From Neckera pumila (Eukaryota > Streptophyta > Bryopsida > Hypnales > Neckeraceae), in assembly GCA_963969595.1 (NCBI GenBank), contig OZ018411.1, forward strand, positions 2,234,501 through 2,298,500: a DNA stretch of 64,000 nt, written 5' to 3'. Each line of letters opens with the position of its first letter. The stretch's first letter is position 1. This document shows, piece by piece, positions 35,241-47,342 of this stretch. Below the pieces are notes generated by a model that was not told the DNA's origin, did not search any database, and saw only the letters and a list, made by a program, of their open reading frames with translations. The position numbers were made by a program, and so were the translations under genes.

Positions 35241-36162
35241 CTTCTAAAGGACCAACATGCGTTTTTTGGCTACATAGAAATTTTGGGCAGATACATGTAA
35301 CTAGAGATTTCCATATTTTTGGTCCAACCTTTCCTAGAAGGTGGGGGCAAGCCAGCAAGGAAAATCTTTCATATGCACTAAATTTTATGACATTTAGAAA
35401 TATGAGTTAATAGTTGTGGCCTAATATGTTTGTTTGTTTTGTAACTGGGTAGTCCGGGCAAATAAAAAAATCACTTTTTTCAAAAACAAAAATTTAAAAT
35501 TGGTTCTCTAGAGTTATATATACATGGAAAGCTTTGGATCATTCCATTTTGATCAGTGAATCAAAAGTTATGAGTTTTTTTTGCTAGCAATTATGGATTT
35601 TCTACTCTAAAATAGACTTTGAAGTCATTTATCTTACTCAATTTTAAATATTTTTTGGAAAAAAAAAATCATAGGATGTGTATAGATTATTACAACATTG
35701 CAACAATTGAGATTGGCAATTTTCAATTCCAGAACAAAATTCTTAACAATTTAGTATTTTGAAACATTCTCTACTATTGTCTACTTACTATTTTTTGGAA
35801 AAAATGATGTACAATTCCAAATTATGTGAAAATTTCAAGGATGTGTCCAAGTTGTCTAGGAAAATGAATCCAAAGAAGTACCACCATTTTGGACATTTTT
35901 CATAAAAAGGAGAGCTTGTGAAGTGCAGCTGCCTTGTTTTCCATTGGGCCAAAAAAATGATTTTAGTGAATTTGAATGCTTATATCTTGCAATCCACAAG
36001 GTAGAAATTTCTGAAATTTTTACCACATGTTTTCAAGTCAACATACTATAAGATCCTACGGTTACTTGTATAAAAAATGTTTTTTCAAAAATTTGGTACT
36101 TGTTACAAAAATGGCAGTTTTTGAGGTTTTTGGTGAAAACATAGTCATGGAACTTTAGGGGG
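35241..36162 (+). mobile_element. TTAA-family element, subfamily A, copy 4 (~922 bp)
   Basis: Left flank TTAA (35237-35240) and end CTTCTAAAGGACCAACATG; right end GAACTTTAGGGGGG followed by GTAA, both ends slightly decayed. Landmarks match copy 1 (gggcagatacatg, gtgcagctgccttg, ataagatcctacggtta, atggcagttt). The spacer to the previous element is only about 115 bp. Confidence 0.8.
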
Positions 36163-36166
36163 GTAA

Positions 36167-37926
36167 GAAGTGTGTTTTTTACTACTTTCAAAAATTACAA
36201 AAAAAATCAATTATGCAATATTTCTTTTGGGAACTTATGCCTTAATATTTTGTATCCAGTATCAAATAACATTAATTTTTTTGCTATAATTTGGATGAAT
36301 GATGTGCATTGATGATGTTGAAATCTTCTGCTTTAATTTAATTGGTCTATCCAACACAATCAATATAGGCAACTCTTCATGATCCAATATCACTTATCAA
36401 AATAATTTAGGAACCAAATAAACCTACAACACTACTTCATCATTATGGTTAATAAAGCTCATGATAAACAATAAGTTTTCAGTTTCTTTAGAAAACTTAA
36501 TTTCATGATTTGATATCACGTGTCAAAAAATAATTTAAGAATCAAATAAATCTATAACACTACTTCACATTATGATTAACAAAGTTCAAGATAAACAACA
36601 AGTTTTTATTTTCTTTAGAAAACTTAACAACTTCAAATTTATATGAGGAACAAAAAAGAGTTGTTTAGGTAGTCTTTTAGCAGAAGTCAAGCCTTGTAAA
36701 ACTCACAACAAAAAAATATGGTAGACAAGTCATCTAAAGTGAGCATGGTGCTTTCTAAAGCAAGAAATGACCCTCTTGTACATTATTTATTTCATAAAAG
36801 ATTTATTTCCGACAATTTTCATCTAGAGATGTAGATTTACTTCTACAAAAAAGTATTTTCATTCTAATTATGACACTATAGTCTAGCATTTAATTTGGAT
36901 TTCTTTTTGGTCATCCAACCTACACCTTGAATTGCAAGTGGATCAAAAAAATCATCCATTTTTGGATACCTATTCACTATATGCATATTTCCATTCACAA
37001 TATTATTTAAAATTGTTAAAATGAGTCCAAATTTAGCGAGTGTTGTATTTCTTGGAGATGTTTTTGGTGATTTCATTCATATTTCTCCCATTTTTTTTCT
37101 TGTGTAATGGTAGTTACCACCAAAGTGAGGTAAAATTGTGGCAAATTTTTTCTATAAATCTAAATGTTGTTGTAGTGCTATACCAAATCAATATTGCTTG
37201 CGTTATTTTGTGTACCACTATAGTAGCAGGTCCATAGAGCGCTTAGACTCTAAAAGCATTTTCTAATATATAAGTATATTTTACTTTCTCATTACATTAG
37301 CAATATACAAATAATGTACATTTCGCAAAGAAAACACAATTAGTAATTATAGCATTTCAACTTCAAAAAACCATAACTAATTCCATGAAAGCAATACAAA
37401 AATTGTCAACAACTCTACTACTATAGCTTCCTAGTGGCCTTGGGCAGCTCTATGCCTAATAATTAATTAAAGTGCAAAAAATAATTAGGCAATTCAAAAA
37501 ATAATATATTAAAATTGATCAATTTTAAATATAATTAAAACAGGTTAAACATTCATCTAAGTTGTTCTAACAATTTTTGGATGGTTGCTTCTACTTTCAT
37601 CTAAAGTGTCTACATATTCCTAAACCCGTGCCTTGACTTTCAATTCCTAAATTCTTTACCTTATGTTTTAGGATTTTGTTAAAAGACAAACTTGTGCAAT
37701 GGGCATATTCTTAGGGTCAAACTGACTTTTACATAGTTTTTGATTTTAAATGTCTTGGAGCTTGACTCCAAGACATTTAAATGTGAAAAAAATTCTTCAC
37801 AAAGTGTACATAACATTGTATAACTAGGCAATGGTCCTCCCTATATCGAGAAGGTATAATGTTTTTTTAAATATTTGAAAATAGCTTACCAGATAATTAA
37901 AAGATTAGGGTTGGCTGAAGAGCCAT
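36167..37926. other. AT-rich spacer
   Basis: Includes a short direct repeat around 36385-36475 and 36500-36610 (aaccaaataaa...ctacaacactacttca...aaacaacaagtttt, two diverged copies about 115 bp apart). No gene recognised. Minus-strand and + frames at 36876-37237 look like chance frames. Confidence 0.4.
37745..37781. repeat. Perfect 16-bp hairpin
   Basis: TTTAAATGTCTTGGAG, loop CTTGA, CTCCAAGACATTTAAA. All 16 pairs match. Too short for a plant miRNA precursor; it may be the tip of a longer decayed inverted repeat or a cruciform-prone site. Confidence 0.6.
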
Positions 37927-37930
37927 TTAA

Positions 37931-38232
37931 TCCCTAAAGGCTCCAAAGAAGCACCACCATTTTGGAATTTCTTTTTTATAGAAAAGTGAGGTTGTGAAGT
38001 GCAGTTGCCCTGTTTTTTGTAAAGCTAAAACAAAATGATTTCAGTGAATTTGAAATCTTATATGGTGAAAATTTCTGAAAATTTTACCACATGTTCTCAA
38101 GATCACTTAGCATATTACAAGATCCTATGGTTACAAGTGTCAAAAAAAGTTTTTTTCAAAATTTGGTATTTGTATTAAAAATGGCAATTTTTGAGCATTT
38201 TTGGTGAAAGCATAGTTATGGAACTCTAGGGG
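37931..38232 (+). mobile_element. Internally deleted TTAA-family A element (302 bp)
   Basis: TTAA at 37927-37930 and 38233-38236; ends TCCCTAAAGG and CTCTAGGGG. After about 10 bp of left end the sequence jumps to aagaagcaccaccattttgg and continues to the normal A right end (gtgcagttgccc, caagatcctatggtta). About 600 bp of the left interior is therefore missing. Both ends and both TTAA sites are kept. Confidence 0.8.
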
Positions 38233-38236
38233 TTAA

Positions 38237-38538
38237 GATAATTTTGTTCACTACACGAATCCCCTTTCAAAGATCCTAAAAGGTCCCTACCGTAGTGATA
38301 AGGGAGTCTGTTCTAAAAGTGATCGTTTTCTTCAAAATGACCCTATAAATAGCTCAAAAATGGACATGAGGTGGTTTTGAAATCAATATAAGATAGCTTG
38401 TGAATGGTTGAGGATAAAGTGAGAGCAAATTGAAGTCTGCTAGATATTGGTTTAGGGTTGAACTGTGGCTGGTGTGGATGGAGAAAATATGTAGTTGGGT
38501 CCATGTTTAAATATATTGATAAATGGAAATTTATGTAT
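38237..38538. other. Short spacer between two TTAA-family copies
   Basis: Nothing recognised; 302 bases between 37931-38232 and 38543-39412. Confidence 0.4.
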
Positions 38539-38542
38539 TTAA

Positions 38543-39412
38543 CCTCTAAAGGACGAAGACCTTTTTTTTGCCAAAAGACATTCAAAAGTACCATTTCTAT
38601 AGCAAAGAGTAAGAAAATTTGAATTTTTTTTTGTACATCTAACTATAGGATCTTACACCTAACTAGTACAAGAATGTGTGGAAATTCTTTTAGAATTTTT
38701 GACTGCACAGATTGCAAAATATTTGCGTTTAAAGTGAAAAAAACAGTTTTTTAGCACATTGCAGGATTAGATTATTTGACTTTGAACCTTCTTAACTTTA
38801 ATTTTTTTCTCTACAACATTTTGAGCTTTAAAACTTTATAATAAAGAATTGAACTGAGAATCTAGGAAAAAAAATTCAAAAAAATTTAATTTTTATACTT
38901 CAAAAATTTGTTAAATAGAAGTAGGTACAAGATATAAGGAAAATCTAAATGATTGATATCTCTAATCCCAATGGTGAAGTTATTCTAGCAAAAAAATAAA
39001 ACCATGTGGAATTTATTTATTTTGAAAATTGTAAGAATTGCATTTAGAAATGGATCCTACAAGTTATTTTTTCAAGAAGATGCTCGAATTGCCCAAAAAA
39101 CAAGATTGTCCACAACTTTTTCATAACAAATCCAAATGGGATGAATAAAAGCTTTCTAGATAGACAAAAATATAGTCTATGAGAAACAAAACCAAAATTT
39201 GAATTTTTTTTTGGCTGCCCCATCTTCTTCCCATTCCAAGTTCCAAGTTGTTTGGGGCATAACTTTTGTTCCCGGGCACCGATTGAGAAAATTATTATAC
39301 TTCCATGAAGCTAATCATTTTTTCTATCTTTAAATTAGGACAATATTTCAGTCCGTAGGTACTTGCCTGAAATTCCCATTTGTCCCGTGAAGGAACAATG
39401 GTCCTTTAGAGA
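38543..39412 (-). mobile_element. TTAA-family element, subfamily B, copy 5 (870 bp)
   Basis: TTAA at 38539-38542 and 39413-39416. Ends CCTCTAAAGGACGAAG and, in reverse complement, TCTCTAAAGGACCATTG. The subterminal hairpin is partly lost (TTGTCCCG-TGA-AGGAACAA, 39380-39398). Among the more diverged B copies. No coding frame. Confidence 0.8.
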
Positions 39413-39416
39413 TTAA

Positions 39417-40833
39417 TTTGGTAGTTTGCAACTAACTACTTTGTTATGGAGAATGCAAAATTTGCAAAATTGATTTGACACAAGCATGGTCACACTTTGG
39501 ACCCTTGCTTGTTATCTATTCCCTTATGCTTCTTTTTGGTTTCCCCATCTCTCTTTACGGGCTGCATGCGTAAGCATTTTACCATACCTATTGTCAAGAG
39601 TAGGTGCCTACAATATAAATCTTTGAAAATTCATAAGCAATTCAATAATGCTTTGAAAAAAATGAAATCATTTACGTTACATTCCACATCTATTTCTCTT
39701 TGTCTGAAAAACAAGCTTAAAAATCTTCCAATCAATTGAAGTCCATGAAAAAGGCAGCCCAACCTTCAAAATGGTTGTTTTGAGAACATACTACTTACAA
39801 TGTTCTATAGCCAATAAAGTTAATAATAAAGGTCGCCCCCAATTGTAGTAATAGTGGTGTTAAAGGAAGGTTTAATTAAGAACAATATAAAAGAAACACA
39901 ACACCAAACTCCATCGATCAAACCCCAATTTTGGTGCTCCACAGAGTTTCATCTTGTGTTTTTCTCAACCTTCGGCAGGCTCCTCGTCCCGCATTGCACA
40001 TACTTTACGATCAACTCTAATACGGAGTATCTTTTGGTTGTTGCCAACTGGCGGAAAAAAAACCGTGCACAAAAAAGCACTGGGCTGCTTGACTCTCGAT
40101 CCCCAGTGCCGGTATTTCCACTCTTGTGCAGTTGAGCAGTTCAATCTGCGTCCCTCGTGCATCGATTCCCGTGAAGCGCCCGTCACGAGGAGATCGATTG
40201 CAGGGCAACTAAACAACTGAAAGGGAATTAAAGTTGGAAACTTATCCACCACGCATGCATGGACTCATCACGGAAGGAACAGAAAATTCTCGCTGGACGG
40301 CAGAACATGGCAGGCAGGCAGGCCGCTCCGGAGACTGACTGACGGACGGACATCGATCAAGTAAGCTTAACTTATAAAAGTACAGTACGTACTCACCACT
40401 GCCGCAGCAACTGGCGGGACTGACCAACTCAAGCTTTAACGCTTGTCGTAACTTATCACTGACTGCAGCAACATGATCGAAGCTTCCGTCATAGTAACCT
40501 GAATCGATGGGGCCGGGCGCGCGGACGGACCTTCATGAACTGTAATCTCACTGACCCACTGACTGACTGACCGACTGCAGTCAGTCCAGAATCGATCGAA
40601 GGCCTCGATCGGAGATCCCATCTGTCTTCGGTACTAATTAGTTACAGTTCTGGACATGCAGTAGCTTATTTCCCAGGTCACACGGACTTGAATTGGGAAT
40701 CCTCCGAATGCCGCCTCTGGAAGACGGCAGGTCTGTTGTTAGCACTCAGAATCATCGATCACTTCGATCATCAGTGTCCGAAGTCCAAACTAAGACGTAG
40801 GTGGGGGCGACGCCGGCATTGGGACCAAAAAGG
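39417..40833. other. Spacer with an isolated GC-richer island (about 39950-40830)
   Basis: From about 39950 the composition turns balanced to GC-rich, with repeated gatcgat and gactgactgac motifs (about 40330-40590) and short frames on both strands, none of which looks like a known protein or joins to others. The island may be a promoter, an unspliced non-coding transcript or the remains of a gene. The sequence does not decide between these. Confidence 0.35.
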
Positions 40834-41262
40834 GACACGAAAACCTAGGTATGCATGCATGGAGGACACAAAGATGTACTAACTTACAAAGTTGGATCGT
40901 GAGAGCTTATGATAAGGTAGTCTAGTGTTGAGAGTTTGGGTACACTGGGATCATCTCAAAAGGGGGTGGATTTGTTTAACGACCAGGGTTGTGCATCTAG
41001 GAATTTTCTTTTTTTTAATCATATGAAGACAAAGTTGCAATTCAAGTGACACTAAAACCTAGGTATGGATGACACAAAGATGTACTACACAGTTAGATTG
41101 TGAGAGCTTACAATAAGTTAGTCTAGTGTTGAGTTTGGGTACACCTAAAAAATAAGATAAGGTAGGATCATCTCAAAAGGGGTTTGGTTTGTTTAACAAC
41201 CAGTGTTGTATGTATGAAAATTCGCAATTTTTTTTAATCATATGAAGACCAAATTGCAACTC
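40834..41262 (+). repeat. Tandem dimer of ~214 bp
   Basis: Unit 1 about 40834-41047 and unit 2 about 41048-41262. Both start gacacnaaaacctaggtatg and run through acacaaagatgtacta, gtctagtgttga, gtttgggtacac, ggatcatctcaaaagg and aatcatatgaagac to attgcaaytcaagtg. Unit 2 has an extra aaaaaataagataa insertion and other small indels. Confidence 0.85.
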
Positions 41263-42861
41263 AAGTGGTATGAAATGGAAGGACAATGTTTGGATATGAT
41301 AAGTGCAAAAGTTGGAAGAGGACAAATGTGAAGTAGTGGGGTTTTGTAAAACCGTGCTTTGATTCCAGTTTTAGTTTTTTTTTCATTTTTCATGAAGTGC
41401 CAAAGTAGCAATATTGAATGTTATAGTGGTGCTCCAAAATTCATCCACATATTGGATAGAAAATATCATATTAGAACATATCACATATTACATATTCATA
41501 ATTTAGTTTTCATCCACAATATAACGATTTCATCCAAGATTTTTTTTATTTGAAGTTTTCTGGCGATTTTCCACCTTTTTAGTACCATTTTTCTATGGGC
41601 ATGGTGCTAGGCCATAAAATTTGGTGCAGTTTTGCACCAAATTGCCAAAAAAAAAAAAACATTATTTGATTCCTATATCCACATTTTGGACATTGTATAA
41701 CAACCATTCTACTTATACTTTGGAGTGTTTAGAGTTTGTTTGAGACAACATGCTTGAAATTAGGTGATCTTACTCATTTAAAAGAATCATGACTTGTTCA
41801 TACAATGCCCATGTAATGTATACAAAAATACATTGGGATCATCTTTTAGTTGTCAATAAGGTTTAATAAGAATCTTATATGTTCAAAAATAGAAACATAC
41901 TCAATTATTGTTGTGACGATTAGTAATACCACAAAGCGTGCATAATGTACTAGAAGATGTTTGTCAAACATGGTATTAATAAAATGTGAATTTTCAATAT
42001 TATTTTAAATGGATATACCCAAAATTGACCTTTAATTAGAAAATTAGAAAATTGTATATTGTATGCAAGCATCAATAGAGTTTGGCGTAAGAAATGGGTC
42101 ACAAGTAGGTACAATTTTGAAGTCACCTTACAGTAGTTTAGAACACTACCACCGTAAGACGCCAAGTGAAGCTGATTTGGTGAACTGGGGTGTCAGCTCA
42201 AATATTTTATTCCACCGCATGCATGCTGCATTAGAGAAAATTCCAGGCCTTTAGAGGGCTGCTCCACAACCCTCCGAGAGTCCAAGGTACCTTGAAATTT
42301 ATTTATTTTTTGCTCAAAAATTTGTTCTTCCCCTATTTCCGCCCAGCTGAAACTGCAGCAATAGTGGCATGCTCCGAAATTTACAAGTAATTTATTTTAT
42401 TAATTTTTTAATCTTAAAAGAATTATCAAAAACAAATCGCAAAAAAATGATTGCTTCGGCGAGCAGACTGCTCACCGCAGCAGTTAGTTGGAGTGACAGA
42501 CCAAGCTTTTTAATAGCTTGGTTTGTCACTCCGGAGCAACCCTCCTCAGGGTTGACATTTTTTCTAATGATTTGCCAAAAATGCCCGGCGACTTCAAGTT
42601 TTTGAAGAGAGGACAGGCAAATGGGAAAGCCCTTGCACGCCTTGCTATGGGGTTTGCTTCACTTTTTACCCTGAATTTGAGGTATTGACACCCCCAGCTA
42701 GCACTTAAATGTTATTAAAAGAATTTGATTGCCATAAAATTCCAATCTTTTATACAAAAAACAGTGGAAAAAAACACTTTTGACTACAAAAAAGATTCCT
42801 TTACTTGTATATAAAAAACAGAATGAAAATATTTTCAACTTTTGTTGAGTTCTAAGTGAGA
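41263..42861. other. AT-rich spacer
   Basis: No gene recognised. A balanced-composition patch at about 42440-42680 contains the short hairpin at 42490-42532. Confidence 0.4.
42490..42532. repeat. 18-bp hairpin
   Basis: GGAGTGACAGACCAAGCT, 7-nt loop, AGCTTGGTTTGTCACTCC: 17 of 18 pairs match. No U-run follows and the stem is too short for a typical plant miRNA precursor. It may be a fossil of a small TIR element. Confidence 0.55.
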
Positions 42862-43456
42862 AGAGTAGCTCACTATATACACATGGGGTGGTAGGAGGTA
42901 GAACAAACAATGTGGGATAAGTAAATTAGATGTAGTAGGAGCTCCACCACTCATAGTTTATTCAAAACTAAGAATTGTGTTAAAAGTAGAATTTTAGACC
43001 TCATTTAGTCATATTAGAATAATTTTTTTTTTTAAACTTTGAACTAAGAAAAGTTGGTGAATCAAGATAAATTTCATCTCCAAAAATCCGTTTGAGCTTT
43101 CAAGTCTCTCATCAAAAGTTATGGATAAATATCTACTATGCATTTCTACAAATGTAAAAAAAAACTCCCTTCTAATCTTCTTTTGAAATTTGTCCATAAG
43201 TTTTGATTGGAGCCTCTAAATCACAAACGGATTTTTGGAGGTGAAATTTATCTTGATTTAACATCTTTTATTAGTTCAAAGTTTTTTGAAAAAAGTTATT
43301 CTAATATGCCTAAATGAGGTCTAAAATTCTGCTTTTAACACAATTCTTACTTTTGAATAAACTATGAGTGGTGGAGCTCCTACTACATCTAATTTACTTA
43401 TCACACATTGTTTGTTCTACTTCCTACCACCCCATGTGTATACAATGAGCTTCTCT
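42862..43456. mobile_element. Foldback-type inverted repeat (~595 bp)
   Basis: The left arm (about 42862-43130) and right arm (about 43190-43456) are reverse complements almost to the centre. The arms share acacatggggtggtaggag, ggagctccaccactcatag, ccaaaaatccgtttg and others with scattered differences, mainly small indels near the middle. The loop is roughly 60 bp. No coding frame. Such elements are foldback MITEs or inverted duplications and can be sources of small RNAs when transcribed. Confidence 0.82.
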
Positions 43457-44264
43457 ATTAGTTCAAAAATACAAACTAAGTTGGAAATGCCTTTGAAACA
43501 ATGTGATCTAGTTCTCAATGGACTAAGTAAAAGTGTTTTGAATTTAATTTTAAAAGCATAAAAATCTTTTGCATTACATGTCAGGCATCCATTCTATATA
43601 TGACGCCCCTATTTGACGCATCAGCCGTGGAGCAAAGGAAGAATGGTAAAGCCCTACTCTTCAAATCCAATCACCAAAAAACCACTTGACACCTCTCCTT
43701 GGCGAGTTTGCAGTGGTGATGCCCTTAGAAGGAGATTTTTTTTTTTCTAACAAATGGAACGAGCCATTGCATTACTTAGAAAGAGATTTCAACATCTGCA
43801 TTGCAATGATATTCCATTTCATTTGTTTAAAACAAAAACAAAAACAAAAAAACAAAAAACAAAAGCAACATCTGGGAGTAGTCACACACATCATTCGGAG
43901 CAGGGAATGGAATAAATAAATGAGCTACAAGCTGGAGAATGGACATGCCATGATGCACTCGATTCTTCCCTAATTGGGAATCTTTCCCTGTCAAAACAAA
44001 AAAACCCAAAAGTGTGGGAATACATACACTCAGTAAGGTAGGACGTATGATCGATATCCTTGTCAGTGTGGAGGGTAGTGCAATCATGTACCGAATGATA
44101 TAAAGACTAAATAATACGGAGTATAATGGAATGTATTTGTAATTATTTACCTATACATAAATTGAAATTGGTATGCCCTGTGTGTTGTCACAATAAAATA
44201 AAAGGAAAGGAAAGGAAAATGTAATTTTCTAATTTTCTAATTTATAAAAACTTCAAAATTTCAA
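43457..44264. other. Spacer with a probable LINE tail remnant
   Basis: At about 43738-43785 a T-run is followed by ctaacaaatggaacgagccattgcatta, resembling the tail of the 15389-18250 LINE (gaacaaatgggagacccattgcatta), so probably a very short minus-strand LINE copy. An (aaacaaa)n run lies at 43829-43864. The motif tacggagta occurs near 44116, matching Stowaway-type ends. Confidence 0.45.
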
Positions 44265-44266
44265 TA

Positions 44267-44818
44267 CTCCCTCCGCCCCGAAATAAATCTGTGGTTTTTG
44301 AATGTTGCTTTGATCCAAATCAAATTCGATGTTTTAATGGTTTATGGAAATGAAATGATGGGCCGGCTTGATGGTCTTTACGATCAAACTAGAATCACTG
44401 AAGTTAATCAAAGTTGGATCACTCGATTGGATGACGATTGAACTGCAAATTTTGATAACAGTTCATTGATGACAATAGTTGATTGAAGTCGACTAATACC
44501 AAATATTCTAAATTGAATCACTGGAAATCCTTGAAGTTGCATGCATAAGATCTGATCGAAATCCACTACACTAAAGTATGTAGTGAACTAATTGGAATTC
44601 ATGGCACTGGAGCTACTTGCAAAATAAGAGGAAATTAACAATTTTGGCGCCTACTTTCACCATGTTCTACTTGATTTTGAACTCAGAAACTTTCACTTCT
44701 AACAGGGTTGACAAGAAGCTACAAGACTACTGCATTCCTATGCAAATAGGAACACCTTACGCGTTAATTTATCCTTTTCCAAAAAACCACGGATTTATGT
44801 ATTTTTAGACAAAGGGGG
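44267..44818. mobile_element. Stowaway/mariner-like MITE with TA target sites (552 bp)
   Basis: Left end CTCCCTCCGCCCCGAAATAA, containing the CTCCCTCCG start typical of plant Stowaway elements, preceded by TA (44265-44266). The right end in reverse complement is CCCCCTTTGTCTAAAAATA..., followed by TA (44819-44820). About 15 bp further in, both ends share aaatcYgtggttttt, which confirms the inverted relation. No transposase; longer than most Stowaways but non-autonomous. Confidence 0.7.
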
Positions 44819-44820
44819 TA

Positions 44821-46348
44821 TCTTTTCTACCGTGAGCCAGAGCGCCACGAAACAAAGTTTGTGCATCCTTCTTCTTTAAAGGCTTTCCAACAGTACCATA
44901 AACGTGCCTGGGGAATGCATTAGGAAAAAGTTGAACCCTGGAAGAGGTCGTGAGACCTGAGAACGCAGGGAACGCAAGCCGAAGAAAAAATAAATAAATA
45001 AATAAATAAATTTTGCGACAGCGAATTGCAGGCGCGGAACAGCGCGGAACAGTGAAGCTGAACTGCTTAAAAAAACATTAAATTTTTTTTTTATTAAAAT
45101 AAATTACAAATTACAAATTTTCAGATCTAACATGGCACTACACATGCCATGTCAGACTGCAATCATTACAATTTTTATTATTTTATTATTTTTGTGATTT
45201 ATTATTATTATTATTTATTTATTATTATTATTTTATTAATATTTTAAAAAAATTATTTTTTAAATATTTTTTAAATATTTTTTAATTGTAAATCACTGTT
45301 GAGTTCCCTGGAGTTCCCTGGAGGGGAAGCTTACACTACGAAGCAGCCCCTTCCAGGGTTCATTTTTTTCCTAATGCCTAGTTCTGGAAATCTCATTGTA
45401 ACAAATAAAACAAACCAAGAACCTAGTTTAATGTATAGATGTATAGATATATATATGTATGTGAGTATGTGAGTGCATATGTGTCTTTTGTTTATTAGGA
45501 TGTAGATTCAATCATGATCATGAATTTGTATTTAAAAACAAGAATTAAAAATTTCATAGAGAATTTGCACATAATTTGAGAAATTGTTTGGTGGTGATGT
45601 GTATTTCAAAGTTAGGATACCTTGTCAAGTGGATATAGCAAGACTAATATATTTCTCTTTGAATGGTGTCTATATTGCAATTTAGAAGTATAACCACGTA
45701 GAATTTGAATGTCTCAAATATTGTATAGTTAATATTACAAATTATTATAGTGAAAGTCACTATCTTCTCCAAAATCTTTAAACAAAATAGTTGATGGAGT
45801 AGGTGATTATCATTAGAGCAAGTCGCAGATTCATTAAGTTGCACTTTGAAAACCCAATCTATTAACTTTGTCATCTATATAGTATACAATCTTCTCATTG
45901 GCCAACTAAACTTTCAACAAAAATAAAGACAATGACTACAAATATAGCCTCATTGCAACAAAAGCAAGTAAGACTACTTCTATTGTGTGCAACTTTAATT
46001 AATGACACAACTTTCTTTTTTCTTCCATTCTATTAATTCCACAGTAATAAGCCCCAAAAAATAACACTTGGAACTTCATTACCATTCCTCTAATTTGATA
46101 GTCACTTGCTTTACTAGACCAATAATAAGGGTTCTTCTTTTGGAAATATGACCTACTAGTTTGAACATTCATTTTCCTACACATTGAAGGGACTCACATA
46201 CAATGATAAAGCATATAGCTTCCATCACCTAAAAAAGCCTCTAAATGATGACATGCTTTATTGTCTTTACTCTGGTTTTGGTCTTGCACAAGAAATTATA
46301 TTTGTAGGAGAATGTATCAATAATGTAACTTTGACAAGATAGAAATCT
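44821..46348. other. AT-rich spacer with simple repeats
   Basis: Contains (aaat)n at about 44990-45012, (tta)n/(tatt)n at about 45170-45245, and the small tandem gagttccctg at about 45301-45320. No gene recognised. Confidence 0.4.
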
Positions 46349-46352
46349 TTAA

Positions 46353-47252
46353 CCCCTAAAGTCCCAAGGTCTTAATTCCATCAAAAAACATCCAAAATTG
46401 ACATTTCTACTGCAAAGTGCAAAAAACTTTAAAATTTGTTTTGCTGGTACATCTAATCATAGGATCTTGTACCAGACTAGTATATAAGAGTGGAAGAAAA
46501 TTCAGAAATTTTGACCGCATAGATTGCAAGATATAAGTAGTTAAAGTGAAGAAAAATAAACTTTGCACCTTGTTCAACTAGATTTTTTGGCTTTGAGTCA
46601 TCTTAACTTAAAAGAATTTCACTATCAATTTTGATTTTCTAATTTCTTTTGTTGGAAAATTGAGTTGATAGTCTAGGGTTTTTTTCTTAAAAAACAAAAA
46701 CTTGATTTTCATTCATTACAAATTTGTTAAGGTGAAATAGGTTCAAGATTGAAGGAAAATTTAAATTGTTAATAGCTCTAAGATGGTTTAGAAACACACT
46801 AATCTCAATGGTGAGATTGTTTTAGCAAGAGATCTTGACTTTTTGAAACTTCGTTTTGAAAAATTGTAAATATTGAGTTCTAAACTAAATCATACAAGTT
46901 ATTTTTCAAGAAGATGCTATGCTGCCTAAAAAATAAGATTGTCCATAACCTTCACATAACAAATCTAAATGGAATGAGTCAAACCTTCCCATGTAGATAA
47001 AATTATAATCTATGATAAACAAACTTGTTTTTTTTTTGTTTTTTTTTGCCTACCACACCTAAAAAAAGGGCTTTTTTGTGCCATAACTTTTTCTCCCGAG
47101 CAATGATAGAAATAAAAGTTATATTCCTAGAAAGCCAATGTGTTTTTTTCTATCTTCATAAAAAATTTCAGAAAACAATGACAAATATTGAGATCATAAG
47201 AGCTTGTTCAAAATCCATTTTGTCTCCCGAGGAGACTACGAAACTTTGGGGG
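46353..47252 (-). mobile_element. TTAA-family element, subfamily B, copy 6 (900 bp)
   Basis: TTAA at 46349-46352 and 47253-47256; left end CCCCTAAAGTCCCAAGG, right end in reverse complement CCCCCAAAGTTTCG. Subterminal hairpin GTCTCC-CGA-GGAGAC at 47222-47236. Compared with the GTCCCC-CGA-GGGGAC of other copies, one base changed on each side and pairing is kept. No coding frame. Confidence 0.85.
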
Positions 47253-47342
47253 TTAAAATGAAAGGAAGAATTCAACCCCTAAAACTTTGAAACTAATATA
47301 TCTTTGAAAAATTAAAATAATAAATAATTGCAATTCCTTTAA

